From the NCBI GenBank assembly GCA_963676095.1, contig OY781040.1:7068001-7132000 (forward strand): a stretch of 64,000 nucleotides of DNA, read 5' to 3'. Made by a program: the position numbers and the translations under genes. The notes under the pieces were generated by a model that was not told the origin of the DNA, searched no databases, and was given only the letters and a program-made list of their open reading frames with translations. This document shows positions 43,398 to 51,824 of this stretch, in pieces. Origin of the DNA: G963676095 sp963676095. GTDB lineage: Bacteria; Bacteroidota; Bacteroidia; Bacteroidales; Prolixibacteraceae. Each line of letters begins with the position of its first letter. The stretch's first letter is position 1.

Positions 43398-44996
43398 ATG
43401 AAAAATAAAATATTATTCATTTTTTCTCTTGTCCTTGTCCTTTTGACTTCCTGTGAGTCTAATACCAAATTTTTGGAAGAAGATCCGAAAGGTCGGTTGT
43501 TCCCGGATAATTTTCTAAACAATGAAGCAGAATTGAAACTGATGACCAATTCCTTATTTGCGATTTGGTCTGCTTCGCTGGATCGTAACTATGAAAGTAT
43601 GGAAATAAAATTTGCCAGTGCAGATGATGTTCTCGGCACTGGTAATCAGCGGCAAGTATATAATGATATGGAAATTAACAACAGTTCTACTGTTAATGTT
43701 GATGATGATATTCAGTCGGGTTGGGAACGCAGTTACGAGTGTATCAATGAGGCCAACGCTATTATTAACAATTATCACAATGCTGATGGTAATGTCGATG
43801 AAGAAACGCTTAATGCGTATGCTGCTGAGGCATACTTTATCCGTGCTTTCTCTTATTTCTGGCTCGTGAGGTTCTTTAACAACCTACCATTGATCACAAC
43901 CGCTTTTCAATCTGATAAAACTATATCATGCACCAAAGCTGCAGAGGTATATAATTTAATTATTTCTGATCTCCAGTTTGCAGAAGAATGGCTCCCTATT
44001 ACCTGGTCTGAAAGTTATATGAAGACAGGAGGAGCACCAACACAAGGTGCGGCCAAGTCAGTTTTGGCCAAAGTGTATCTACAAATGGCCGGGTTCCCGG
44101 TCAATGGCGGGACTGAATATTATGAAAAAGCTCGTGATAAAGCAAAAGAAGTTATAGATAACGCAAACACTTATGGTTATGCTCTTCGCGATCATTTCGA
44201 TCAAGTGTGGGATCCATATTGGCAAGCTTATACTACCACCCCTGATGAAGCAATCTTATGGATTGCTCATTCAACCGACGATTATACGAGAAGATCGCCT
44301 ATGCCAAGTCGTCCTATAGAATTAGGTGGATGGGAATCTATGGTTGCTGAAAGCGGATTTTACAAACGATTTCCCGAAGGCGAACGTAAAAATTTTACTT
44401 TCATTACCGATTTTTATGTACAGGGGGGTATCCATTATTCCTATACCGACTTAAAATGTAAACACCCGGTGTATCGTAAATGGTATGCCGACAACCTTAC
44501 ATCTGATTGGTCGTGGGAAAATAGGAGTACAAATCTTTGGGCGACCAATATGGATAACGCTGCAACATGGTATGATTCAAGGTCTATCGTCATGATGCGA
44601 TATTCGGATATTCTGCTTACTTACGCCGAAGCCAAGGCCCGTACCGACGGCCCTGATGATCTTGCATATCAGTGCCTGAACGATGTCCGTAATCGTGCTT
44701 ATAATGGTGTTGGTTCTACTGACGCTTCTTTAACCGGACTTAGCACTGACGACTTTATTGATGCTGTTGTATGGGAAAGGGCTTACGAATTTGCCGGATT
44801 TGAGTATTCTGCCCGTTGGTTTGATCTGCAAAGGTTGCAATTGGTCGAAACGGCCAATACAACATGGAGGAATGAAACAGAAGATAAATATTCGTTGAAA
44901 AATGATTATACAAAGGCCGATTATTTTCTTTCCATCCCCAGTAAAGAGGTGGAAGAAAATCCAAATTTAGCAAACAATAATTCTGAATATGAATAA
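43398..44996 (+). CDS. susD: SusD/RagB-family glycan-binding lipoprotein
   Basis: A 532-residue lipoprotein (lipobox LLTSC at residues 15-19). N-terminal LEEDPKGRLFPDNF, the TPR-like helical scaffold (NEANAIINNYHNADG, AYFIRAFSYFWLVRFF) and the C-terminal RYSDILLTYAEAKAR, WERAYEFAGFEYSARWFDLQR are hallmark SusD blocks. The protein caps the SusC barrel on the cell surface and binds the glycan. The SusC/SusD pair defines the polysaccharide utilisation locus. Confidence 0.96.
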   Translation: MKNKILFIFSLVLVLLTSCESNTKFLEEDPKGRLFPDNFLNNEAELKLMTNSLFAIWSASLDRNYESMEIKFASADDVLGTGNQRQVYNDMEINNSSTVNVDDDIQSGWERSYECINEANAIINNYHNADGNVDEETLNAYAAEAYFIRAFSYFWLVRFFNNLPLITTAFQSDKTISCTKAAEVYNLIISDLQFAEEWLPITWSESYMKTGGAPTQGAAKSVLAKVYLQMAGFPVNGGTEYYEKARDKAKEVIDNANTYGYALRDHFDQVWDPYWQAYTTTPDEAILWIAHSTDDYTRRSPMPSRPIELGGWESMVAESGFYKRFPEGERKNFTFITDFYVQGGIHYSYTDLKCKHPVYRKWYADNLTSDWSWENRSTNLWATNMDNAATWYDSRSIVMMRYSDILLTYAEAKARTDGPDDLAYQCLNDVRNRAYNGVGSTDASLTGLSTDDFIDAVVWERAYEFAGFEYSARWFDLQRLQLVETANTTWRNETEDKYSLKNDYTKADYFLSIPSKEVEENPNLANNNSEYE

Positions 44997-45011
44997 ATAA
45001 TAACATAGAAT

Positions 45012-46058
45012 ATGGAAATAAAACATTTTCTAACAGGTATATATCTCTTTGTATTTATTGCCGGTTTTACTGGTTGCAAGGATGATGAAAAAGTAATGAC
45101 AGGTATTGCGGTAAGTGTGAATAATATAACGATGGATGTAGATGTGACTACTGATGTGATCCCATATCCTATTCCATGGGATGCTGAAGTTTTGGAAAAA
45201 TTTACATGGACCTCTGAGGATACCGCGATAGCCAAAGTGAATAGTAAGGGAGAAATACTTGGAGTTGATCCGGGGGAAACAACGATTATCTGCCATTACC
45301 AGGATCTTAGCACTACTGTAAATGTAAAGGTAAATACTGTTGAAACGCTTCAGGACAAAATCAATTCTCTTACCGCCAATGGTTACTGGGAATTTGAAGA
45401 TGCCTCAAATCTGACCCAAAAGACTATTGGGAATGATTTGGTTTTTGTAGAAGACAATAAAAAAATCACTTCAATTGATGGGCCTCGTTTCGATAATAAG
45501 GCAGTCCGTATTCCATGGGACCCGAAGAGTGCCGGAGTGACAGGGACATTTATTAAATGTATCCATGGGTTTCAACCCCAAAATGGAGAGGAAAAAGTGA
45601 ACGAATACACCATTATGTGGGATATTCGTTTGCCCGATGAAGCAGGAATGCCCGAAACTGGATATTATACGTTGATGTCGACACGAACCATAGATAATTC
45701 CAAAGACCAAGACTTTGCAATCAAGAGTTCGGGCGCTTTTGGCATCGGGGGATTAGGCTATTCTCCGGATGGCACACTTATCAAAGGCAAATGGCATCGC
45801 GTGGTACTTGCGGCAAAAGCCGGTTCATCTTTCATTTATTATGTTGATGGTGTTAAAGTATATAACGGAAATGTTGCCAGTGGTCCTATTGATGGCCGTT
45901 TTTCTTTATTGCCGGAAGGAGTTTTGTTTTTCTCTGATGACGATGGAGATGACAGCACAATAGATGCCTCTGCCATTGCTATCTGGGACAGACAATTAAC
46001 AGCCGAAGAAGTTAAAAAACTGGGAAGTATAAGACAAACAGTTGATTTCGACGAATAG
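45012..46058 (+). CDS. Surface lipoprotein with Big2-like and LamG/concanavalin-like domains
   Basis: A 348-residue lipoprotein (lipobox IAGFTGC). Residues about 28-110 form a bacterial Ig-like (Big2) domain with the typical WTSEDTAIAKVNSKGEILG and PGETTIICHYQ. Residues about 120-340 form a laminin-G-like jelly roll (YTIMWDIRLPDE, GKWHRVVLAAKAG, FIYYVDGVKVYNG, IAIWDRQLTAEE). Such proteins directly after SusD act as surface glycan-binding proteins or sometimes as enzymes of the LamG type. It lies 15 bases downstream of the SusD stop. A glycan-binding role is inferred from position. Confidence 0.8.
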   Translation: MEIKHFLTGIYLFVFIAGFTGCKDDEKVMTGIAVSVNNITMDVDVTTDVIPYPIPWDAEVLEKFTWTSEDTAIAKVNSKGEILGVDPGETTIICHYQDLSTTVNVKVNTVETLQDKINSLTANGYWEFEDASNLTQKTIGNDLVFVEDNKKITSIDGPRFDNKAVRIPWDPKSAGVTGTFIKCIHGFQPQNGEEKVNEYTIMWDIRLPDEAGMPETGYYTLMSTRTIDNSKDQDFAIKSSGAFGIGGLGYSPDGTLIKGKWHRVVLAAKAGSSFIYYVDGVKVYNGNVASGPIDGRFSLLPEGVLFFSDDDGDDSTIDASAIAIWDRQLTAEEVKKLGSIRQTVDFDE

Positions 46059-46084
46059 TAAAGTAAGGAAAACTAAAATTCAAA

Positions 46085-46111
46085 GAGGACGTGGCTACTG
46101 GCCGCGTCCTC
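46085..46111 (+). terminator. GC-rich hairpin after the SusCD-SGBP operon
   Basis: GAGGACGTGGC, loop TACT, GGCCGCGTCCTC form a stem of about 11 pairs with one bulged base, 26 bases after the stop. Only TATCTT follows, so termination may be partial. This would fit step-down expression of the downstream enzyme genes. Confidence 0.6.
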
Positions 46112-46361
46112 TATCTTAAGCATAAAAGCGAACTGAGTAAGTTAGGTTTAAAAGAAGTGCCACCTGTCGAAAAAACAGGATAACAACAAATCCATACGAA
46201 GGTTAATTTCTTTGCCCCAGTTGTTTTCTATTTAACACACTCCAATAACCGTATTTACCTTAGAGACAAGTGCTCTCTCTTCTTTTGCCCTTAGTTTTAA
46301 AAAACTATTGATTAAACAATATATTAATACGATTGGCTCATTTAATAGAAATTATTTACGT
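46112..46361. other. Non-coding gap upstream of the phosphodiesterase gene
   Basis: The 303-base space between the Big2/LamG gene and the next start holds the hairpin at 46085-46111 and otherwise A/T-rich sequence without an ORF. A separate promoter for the enzyme genes may lie here; no clear TAnnTTTG match was noted. Confidence 0.4.
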
Positions 46362-48080
46362 ATGAAAAAAAAAATTATTAATCACACATTTATTTTCACT
46401 TCATTGTTTGCTTTAGCTTTTCTCTTCACAATTTCTTGTAGCAGGGACAAACAACATCCTGATGGCATCGAACATGTAATTATCATTGGAATTGATGGTA
46501 TGAGCGTTCAGGGTTTTCTGGAAGCGGAAACTCCGTGTATGGACAGTTTGCTCCGAAACGGAGCTTATAATTATAGGGTTCGCTCTGTTTTGCCATCTGT
46601 TAGTGCTCCAAACTGGAATGCCATGTTGTGCGGTGCCGGCCCTGAAGCTACAGGAGTAATCGACAATTCTTGGGAGAGAGGCATTGATAAATTTTCGCCT
46701 GTAGCTGTTCTTGAAAACAACGTTTTCCCAAATATTTTCAGAGTGATCCGGGAGCAAAAGCCAGACGCAGAAATAGGCTGTTTTAACCAATGGGCCTATT
46801 TTAAGACTTTGCTGGATGTAGAAAGTATGAATCGGTTTGAAACTTGCGAGACTTCTCTTGAAGATGTCCAAAAGACTGCCGCTTACATTCAGAGAAAAAA
46901 ACCCGATTTCGTTTTTGTCCATATCGATGACGTAGATGCTGCTGGTCATGAATCGGGATGGATGTCCGCTGAGTATATCAAAGCGATTCAAGGAGTCGAT
47001 AACGATGTCCGTATTATAGTGAATGCCATAAAGAAAGCAGGAATCAGTGATCATACCATGATCATGATTGTAGCTGATCATGGCGGAATTTTTTTCAGAC
47101 ATGGGAAAAACACTTATGAAGAACTTACTACTCCGATCATCTATTCCGGATGTGGAATAAAAAAAGGTTACCTTATAAAACAACAAATATATAAGTATGA
47201 TGTAGCTGCTGATGTGGCCTTTGCTCTTGGTCTGAAAATACCACAGATATGGACAGGGAGGCCGGTTAAAGCTGCGTTTGAAGGTTTTGAGGAGCCGGAA
47301 AATATTTATCAGGGAATTGACATTTTACCACCGCCGTTTTTTCCATCAAAAGAATCAAAAACTGTTTACGGAGGTCTTTTTGTTGATACTGCTGCAATCG
47401 TAAACATAAAACGTCCTGTTGGTGTTGAAGGTGAAATTCGTTATACCACCGATGAGACAACACCTACACAGCAATCCACTTTATATTCCGGCCCATTTTC
47501 TTTAGAAATATCTGCAATAGTCAATGCTAAAATATTCAGTAAGAATAGTGAAAGCCCAATGGTTTCTGCCCAATATAGAGTCGTTGATAGCAAAAAAGGG
47601 AATGGAGTTAATTATTCATTCTTTCGTTTACCCGGAGAAAGAAATATGCCATCATTTGCTTCCAAAACTCCTGTTAACAAAGGTATTTGCTACGAAATAG
47701 GGCTAAATACACCGGAAATAAATATTCTGAAAAAGAAATACAAAACGGATTATGGAATGTGTTTTACCGGTTGGCTAAAAATTGATTTCGATGCAGATTA
47801 TACATTTTACATTTGGTCAGATGGTGGATACAGATTGTTAATCAACTCCACGCTGGTAACCGAGAACAATATTCTAACCGGCTCGAACAGTGAAGGAACC
47901 ATCCGTCTAACAAGAGGGTCTTATCCGTTCAGGATTGAATATTTCACGCACGAAAATAGTGGTTCATTGGATGTTTATTACGAGGCCCCCGGAATGCAGA
48001 TCAGGTTTTTTCCCGGGAACAAATTGTTCAGGGAACAAAAATTTGCTGAATCAAAAGGAAATAAACAAGAGATAAACTAA
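46362..48080 (+). CDS. Alkaline-phosphatase-superfamily phosphodiesterase lipoprotein with CHB_HEX_C-like and PA14 domains
   Basis: A 572-residue lipoprotein (lipobox LFTISC). The first 320 residues have the type I phosphodiesterase/nucleotide pyrophosphatase layout: VIIIGIDGMS (metal Asp), SVSAPNWNAMLCG (nucleophile loop), HIDDVDAAGHESG and IVADHGG (metal sites). A short beta-domain follows (EIRYTTDETTP, LYSGPFSLE), like the C-terminal domain of chitobiases. The last 130 residues form a PA14-like carbohydrate-binding domain (YGMCFTGWLKIDFDADYTFY, IWSDGGYRLLIN). The start at ATG 46362 places the lipobox correctly; ATG 46308 upstream is less suitable. It likely removes phosphoryl or similar groups from a glycan at the cell surface; that is inference. 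Confidence 0.8.
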   Translation: MKKKIINHTFIFTSLFALAFLFTISCSRDKQHPDGIEHVIIIGIDGMSVQGFLEAETPCMDSLLRNGAYNYRVRSVLPSVSAPNWNAMLCGAGPEATGVIDNSWERGIDKFSPVAVLENNVFPNIFRVIREQKPDAEIGCFNQWAYFKTLLDVESMNRFETCETSLEDVQKTAAYIQRKKPDFVFVHIDDVDAAGHESGWMSAEYIKAIQGVDNDVRIIVNAIKKAGISDHTMIMIVADHGGIFFRHGKNTYEELTTPIIYSGCGIKKGYLIKQQIYKYDVAADVAFALGLKIPQIWTGRPVKAAFEGFEEPENIYQGIDILPPPFFPSKESKTVYGGLFVDTAAIVNIKRPVGVEGEIRYTTDETTPTQQSTLYSGPFSLEISAIVNAKIFSKNSESPMVSAQYRVVDSKKGNGVNYSFFRLPGERNMPSFASKTPVNKGICYEIGLNTPEINILKKKYKTDYGMCFTGWLKIDFDADYTFYIWSDGGYRLLINSTLVTENNILTGSNSEGTIRLTRGSYPFRIEYFTHENSGSLDVYYEAPGMQIRFFPGNKLFREQKFAESKGNKQEIN

Positions 48081-48095
48081 TTATACTATAAATGC

Positions 48096-49595
48096 ATGAA
48101 AAATATAAAAACCTTATTAATTGTAGCTTTATATATACTATTTGCAGGAGGAACTCAGGCAGAAGAATATAATATCCTGGATTTCGGGGCAAAACCCGAT
48201 GGCAGAACAGTGAATACAAAATCGATACAGCTTGCAATTGACAAACTGAATGAGGCCGGCGGGGGCAAACTGATCGTTCCGAAAGGATCTTTCCTGACCG
48301 GAAGTATCGAGTTGAAATCCAACATTAATCTTTACCTCGAGGACGGTGCCGTGTTGCTGGGAAGCGTTGATATGAATGACTACAGAAAACTTACAGGACA
48401 CCAGTCATTGATCCTGGCGAGCAACCAGAACAATATTTCTATCACCGGCGAAGGAACCATTGACGGGCAAGGCAGACGTTTAGTACTGAACATAGACAGT
48501 CTGTTTCACGTTGGAAAAATGGACATGGCTGAATATGACCAGACTCATCCTGATGAAAGTACACGTCCAACGATCATCCAGGTCTGTAATTGTAAAAATG
48601 TAGTTATCCGGCAGATTACCGTGAGAAATGCCGCTTGCTGGGTCCAACAATATACTGGCTGTGAAAATCTGACAATTGATAGAATAACGGTAAGCAGCAT
48701 TACTTTTCACAACAATGACGGGATGGACATTGCCGATTGCAGGAATGTAAGCATAACGGGCTGTACCATCAATTCTGCAGATGACGGTATTTGCCTGAAG
48801 GGTTCCTGGAATGATCAGGTACTTATAGAAGATTGCCGAATTCACTCAAATGCAAATGCCATTAAATTTGGATCAGGGGCAGGCGCAACGAATGTAACAA
48901 TCAAAAACATTTATATTTATGATACTTACCGCTCAGCCTTAGCTCTTGAATCAGTCTATGGACACAAAATAGAAAACATCCTGGTTGACGGACTTTTTGT
49001 TACCAACACGTGGAATGTATTTTTTCTTCGTCTCGGGAACAAGCAGCCTAACGAAAAAGGAGAAGTAGGCACCTTAAAAAACATCACCATTCGCAATGTA
49101 AAAGCAGATGTTCCTCTTAACAGGCCTGATATGAATTACGAAGTCCGTTTTCCCGGAAGAAGCTGTCCCCTGGGGGCTAATATTGCTCCCGCAATAATTA
49201 TCGGTATCCCCGGACACGATATCGAAGATGTTGTGTTTGAAAACGTGGCCATCACCTATCCCGGCGGAGGCGACGAAGCAACCGGTTTTATACCCACCTG
49301 GAGATTAAAGGATGTGCCTGAAAATGAAAAAGTATATCCGGAATATGATTTACAGGGAGAGCTTCCTGCCTGGGGCTTTTATGTCCGGCATGCAAAAAAC
49401 ATTTCATTTAAAAACGTAGCCGTGGCTGCAAAAAAGCGCGACTACCGGCCGGCTTTAGTATTTGACGATATTGCTGGCATAAAAATGGACAATGTTTATA
49501 TCAATGAAGATGATAAAGGACCTCAAATCATATTGAGAAATGTGATAGGAAAGGATCTGAAAGTACAACCGGAACTGATTAAAACAGTTAAATAA
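48096..49595 (+). CDS. GH28-like (polygalacturonase-type) parallel beta-helix hydrolase
   Basis: A 499-residue secreted protein (signal peptide cleaved near GGTQA). It starts with the pectate-lyase-like N-terminus YNILDFGAKPDGRTVNTKS and has the beta-helix repeats ITGEGTIDGQGR, FHNNDGMDIADCRNVSI and SADDGICLKG, which match GH28 catalytic Asp positions (NxD and DD). The usual GHG motif is replaced by KFGSGAGATN, so it is a non-classical member that may act on rhamnogalacturonan or another uronate glycan, or lack the His. It follows the phosphodiesterase by 15 bases. Confidence 0.8.
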   Translation: MKNIKTLLIVALYILFAGGTQAEEYNILDFGAKPDGRTVNTKSIQLAIDKLNEAGGGKLIVPKGSFLTGSIELKSNINLYLEDGAVLLGSVDMNDYRKLTGHQSLILASNQNNISITGEGTIDGQGRRLVLNIDSLFHVGKMDMAEYDQTHPDESTRPTIIQVCNCKNVVIRQITVRNAACWVQQYTGCENLTIDRITVSSITFHNNDGMDIADCRNVSITGCTINSADDGICLKGSWNDQVLIEDCRIHSNANAIKFGSGAGATNVTIKNIYIYDTYRSALALESVYGHKIENILVDGLFVTNTWNVFFLRLGNKQPNEKGEVGTLKNITIRNVKADVPLNRPDMNYEVRFPGRSCPLGANIAPAIIIGIPGHDIEDVVFENVAITYPGGGDEATGFIPTWRLKDVPENEKVYPEYDLQGELPAWGFYVRHAKNISFKNVAVAAKKRDYRPALVFDDIAGIKMDNVYINEDDKGPQIILRNVIGKDLKVQPELIKTVK

Positions 49596-49607
49596 AATTC
49601 TAAAAAT

Positions 49608-50471
49608 ATGCTTAAAAAATTCTTCACCTTTATATTCGTTGCAATACTCTGCACTCCGGCTTTCGCGGGCTCACCCGCTGCGCACGCTGAAAGTAAAACC
49701 ATGATAGACAGCATGAAAAGCGAAATACTGAATGTCACACGCAGGTATTCGGTTTACCTTCCTGAAAGCTATTCTACTCAGACTGGCAAAAAATATCCTG
49801 TCCTCTATCTGCTGCATGGGCTGAACGACAACAACAACGGATGGCTCAACGGCGGCAACCTGAAATATATAGCTGACCATATCATCGATGCCGGTGATGC
49901 CTGCGAAATGATCATCATTGTACCTGATGCCGGCAGGGTAAAGGACGGGTATTTTGATACTGAAGGATGGCCTTATGAAACATTCTTCTTTAATGAATTT
50001 ATGCCTTTCATTGAAAAAAAATACCGGATTATCGCCGATAAACAACACCGGGCCATTGCCGGGTATTCCATGGGCGGCGGGGGAGCCACGGCATATGCAT
50101 TGAAGCACCCGGAATTATTTTCATCGGCATTTGCCATGAGCGCCTTAATGTCCTTACCAAGGCAAGAACGGGCACCTGTTATGAACCCGGAAATGGAAGA
50201 ATTCGGGAAATCGGTTCTGGCCAATGATTGCATTGCATTAGTCGCCTACACCGACGAAGCCAGCCTGGAAAAATTGCGCACCGTCCGGTGGTTTATCGAT
50301 TGCGGCGACGATGATTTCTTGTTGGATGTCAACATCCGTTTTTACCAGGAAATGAGAAATGCAAAAGTTCCCTGCGAGTTACGTGTCCGCGACGGAAATC
50401 ACAACTGGGAATACTGGCAAGCCTCATTGTACCTGGCACTGCCATTCGTTTCTGAAGGGTTCGGAAAATAA
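49608..50471 (+). CDS. CE1-type carbohydrate esterase (alpha/beta hydrolase)
   Basis: A 287-residue secreted protein (signal peptide to about PAFAG). RRYSVYLPESY and YPVLYLLHGLNDN are the usual entry of CE1/esterase D enzymes. The nucleophile Ser sits in GYSMGGGG (about residue 154), the Asp in CGDDDFLLD (about 231) and the His in DGNHNWEYW (about 264). Such esterases remove acetyl or feruloyl groups from plant cell-wall glycans. It follows the GH28 gene by 12 bases, which fits pectin or hemicellulose side-group removal. Confidence 0.88.
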   Translation: MLKKFFTFIFVAILCTPAFAGSPAAHAESKTMIDSMKSEILNVTRRYSVYLPESYSTQTGKKYPVLYLLHGLNDNNNGWLNGGNLKYIADHIIDAGDACEMIIIVPDAGRVKDGYFDTEGWPYETFFFNEFMPFIEKKYRIIADKQHRAIAGYSMGGGGATAYALKHPELFSSAFAMSALMSLPRQERAPVMNPEMEEFGKSVLANDCIALVAYTDEASLEKLRTVRWFIDCGDDDFLLDVNIRFYQEMRNAKVPCELRVRDGNHNWEYWQASLYLALPFVSEGFGK

Positions 50472-50485
50472 AACATGCCAAAATC

Positions 50486-51799
50486 ATGAAAAAGACATTC
50501 AATTTTTTCCACTTTTTTTTCATCTTTTCTTGCACAATGCTTCTTCAGGAGTCTTGCTCGACCATAAATCCGAATAAGATTGGAACAGTAGATATCGAAA
50601 AACCGATAGGGCTTTGCCATGCAGGACAAACGAAAACTGAACGAGAATATCGGCTATTGGATGACATTGGTTGTGAATGGTTAAGGGTTGACTATTCTTG
50701 GAACAACATCGAAAAAACACCGGGTAATTTTGATTTTTCCTCAATGGACCAGTTCACACAAACGGCATTACAACACAACAAAAAAATAATTGCAGTTCTG
50801 TGCTATGACGCGGGTTGGATACATAATGACAATAAGCCACATGAATATATCTCTCCGGAACATTATAATTCTTACATCCATTATGTAACTGAAACAGTTA
50901 ACCGGTATAAAGGACAAGTAACAGCTTTTGAGATCTGGAACGAACCTAATCTGAAAACAAAACGATTCTGGAAAGGAAGTGACGATGAATTTATTAACCT
51001 TTTCAAAAATACGGTAAAGGCTATCAAAAGTATTGACCCAACGATATTGGTAACTACTCCAGGCCTTTCCCGAGGAGATGGCAAATATCTTCAGAAAATG
51101 TTTGAAGCGGATGCCATGAAAAATGTTGATGTGATCTCTTTCCACCCTTATGCCGTAACATTGACCGGGTATCAGAAACAGATTGAACGCATTCAAAACA
51201 CAGCAAAAAAATATGGATTTAAAGGAGACCTGTGGATCTCAGAGATAGGGTATCCTACGGGGGGATTATATCCTACCCGCGTTTCGGAAAGCAAATTTCC
51301 CGGGAAAATAGTGAAAACTCTTGTTTACGGACTTTCAAAAGATATAAAGGTAATCACGTGGTATCATCTTTTTGACCCCGAAAAAAGATCCAGAACTGAT
51401 TCCGAAGATTTTTTCGGACTTGTAATTGGTGAAAAAGAATATAAATTAAAAAATGGAATATATGCGTACAAGGCTATCGCCAAAAACGTTTCAAACAGCT
51501 GCCTTATAAATTCAGATGTAAACTGCAATGACAAAAAAATAAATTACTACAATTTTGAACAGGATGATGGGAATTGCTTATTGGTTTTATGGACGAACAA
51601 AGGACACCGTAAAATAAATATTTCTTTCCCTTCTGATAAAATCCAACAATGGAGTATATCCAGCTCTGAAATAAAGATATTGTCCGGTCCCACAATAGAC
51701 TTTAACATTGGAAAATTACCTGTTGTATTGATCTACAACAATAAAGAAGGAAACCGCAATAGGAATATTATCATCAATAAAATCAAACATGATCGATAA
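50486..51799 (+). CDS. Clan GH-A glycoside hydrolase lipoprotein (GH39/GH5-like)
   Basis: A 437-residue lipoprotein (lipobox LLQESC). A TIM barrel is indicated by GCEWLRVDYSWNNIE, FEIWNEPNLK (acid/base Glu, about residue 153), DVISFHPYAV and DLWISEIGYPTGG (likely nucleophile Glu, about 253). These are the two glutamates of clan GH-A enzymes. GH39-type beta-xylosidases and related families share this form; the exact family cannot be fixed here. A C-terminal beta-domain follows (about 340-437). It starts 14 bases after the esterase stop. Confidence 0.75.
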   Translation: MKKTFNFFHFFFIFSCTMLLQESCSTINPNKIGTVDIEKPIGLCHAGQTKTEREYRLLDDIGCEWLRVDYSWNNIEKTPGNFDFSSMDQFTQTALQHNKKIIAVLCYDAGWIHNDNKPHEYISPEHYNSYIHYVTETVNRYKGQVTAFEIWNEPNLKTKRFWKGSDDEFINLFKNTVKAIKSIDPTILVTTPGLSRGDGKYLQKMFEADAMKNVDVISFHPYAVTLTGYQKQIERIQNTAKKYGFKGDLWISEIGYPTGGLYPTRVSESKFPGKIVKTLVYGLSKDIKVITWYHLFDPEKRSRTDSEDFFGLVIGEKEYKLKNGIYAYKAIAKNVSNSCLINSDVNCNDKKINYYNFEQDDGNCLLVLWTNKGHRKINISFPSDKIQQWSISSSEIKILSGPTIDFNIGKLPVVLIYNNKEGNRNRNIIINKIKHDR

Positions 51800-51824
51800 A
51801 CGGATTAAAACAGTTAAATAAAAT

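Noticed and set aside
46413..47186. 257-codon minus-strand frame
   Set aside because: It lies inside the phosphodiesterase gene on the opposite strand and lacks any domain or ribosome site.
48028..48401. Two minus-strand frames at the GH28 start
   Set aside because: Both are shadows of the phosphodiesterase and GH28 coding sequence.
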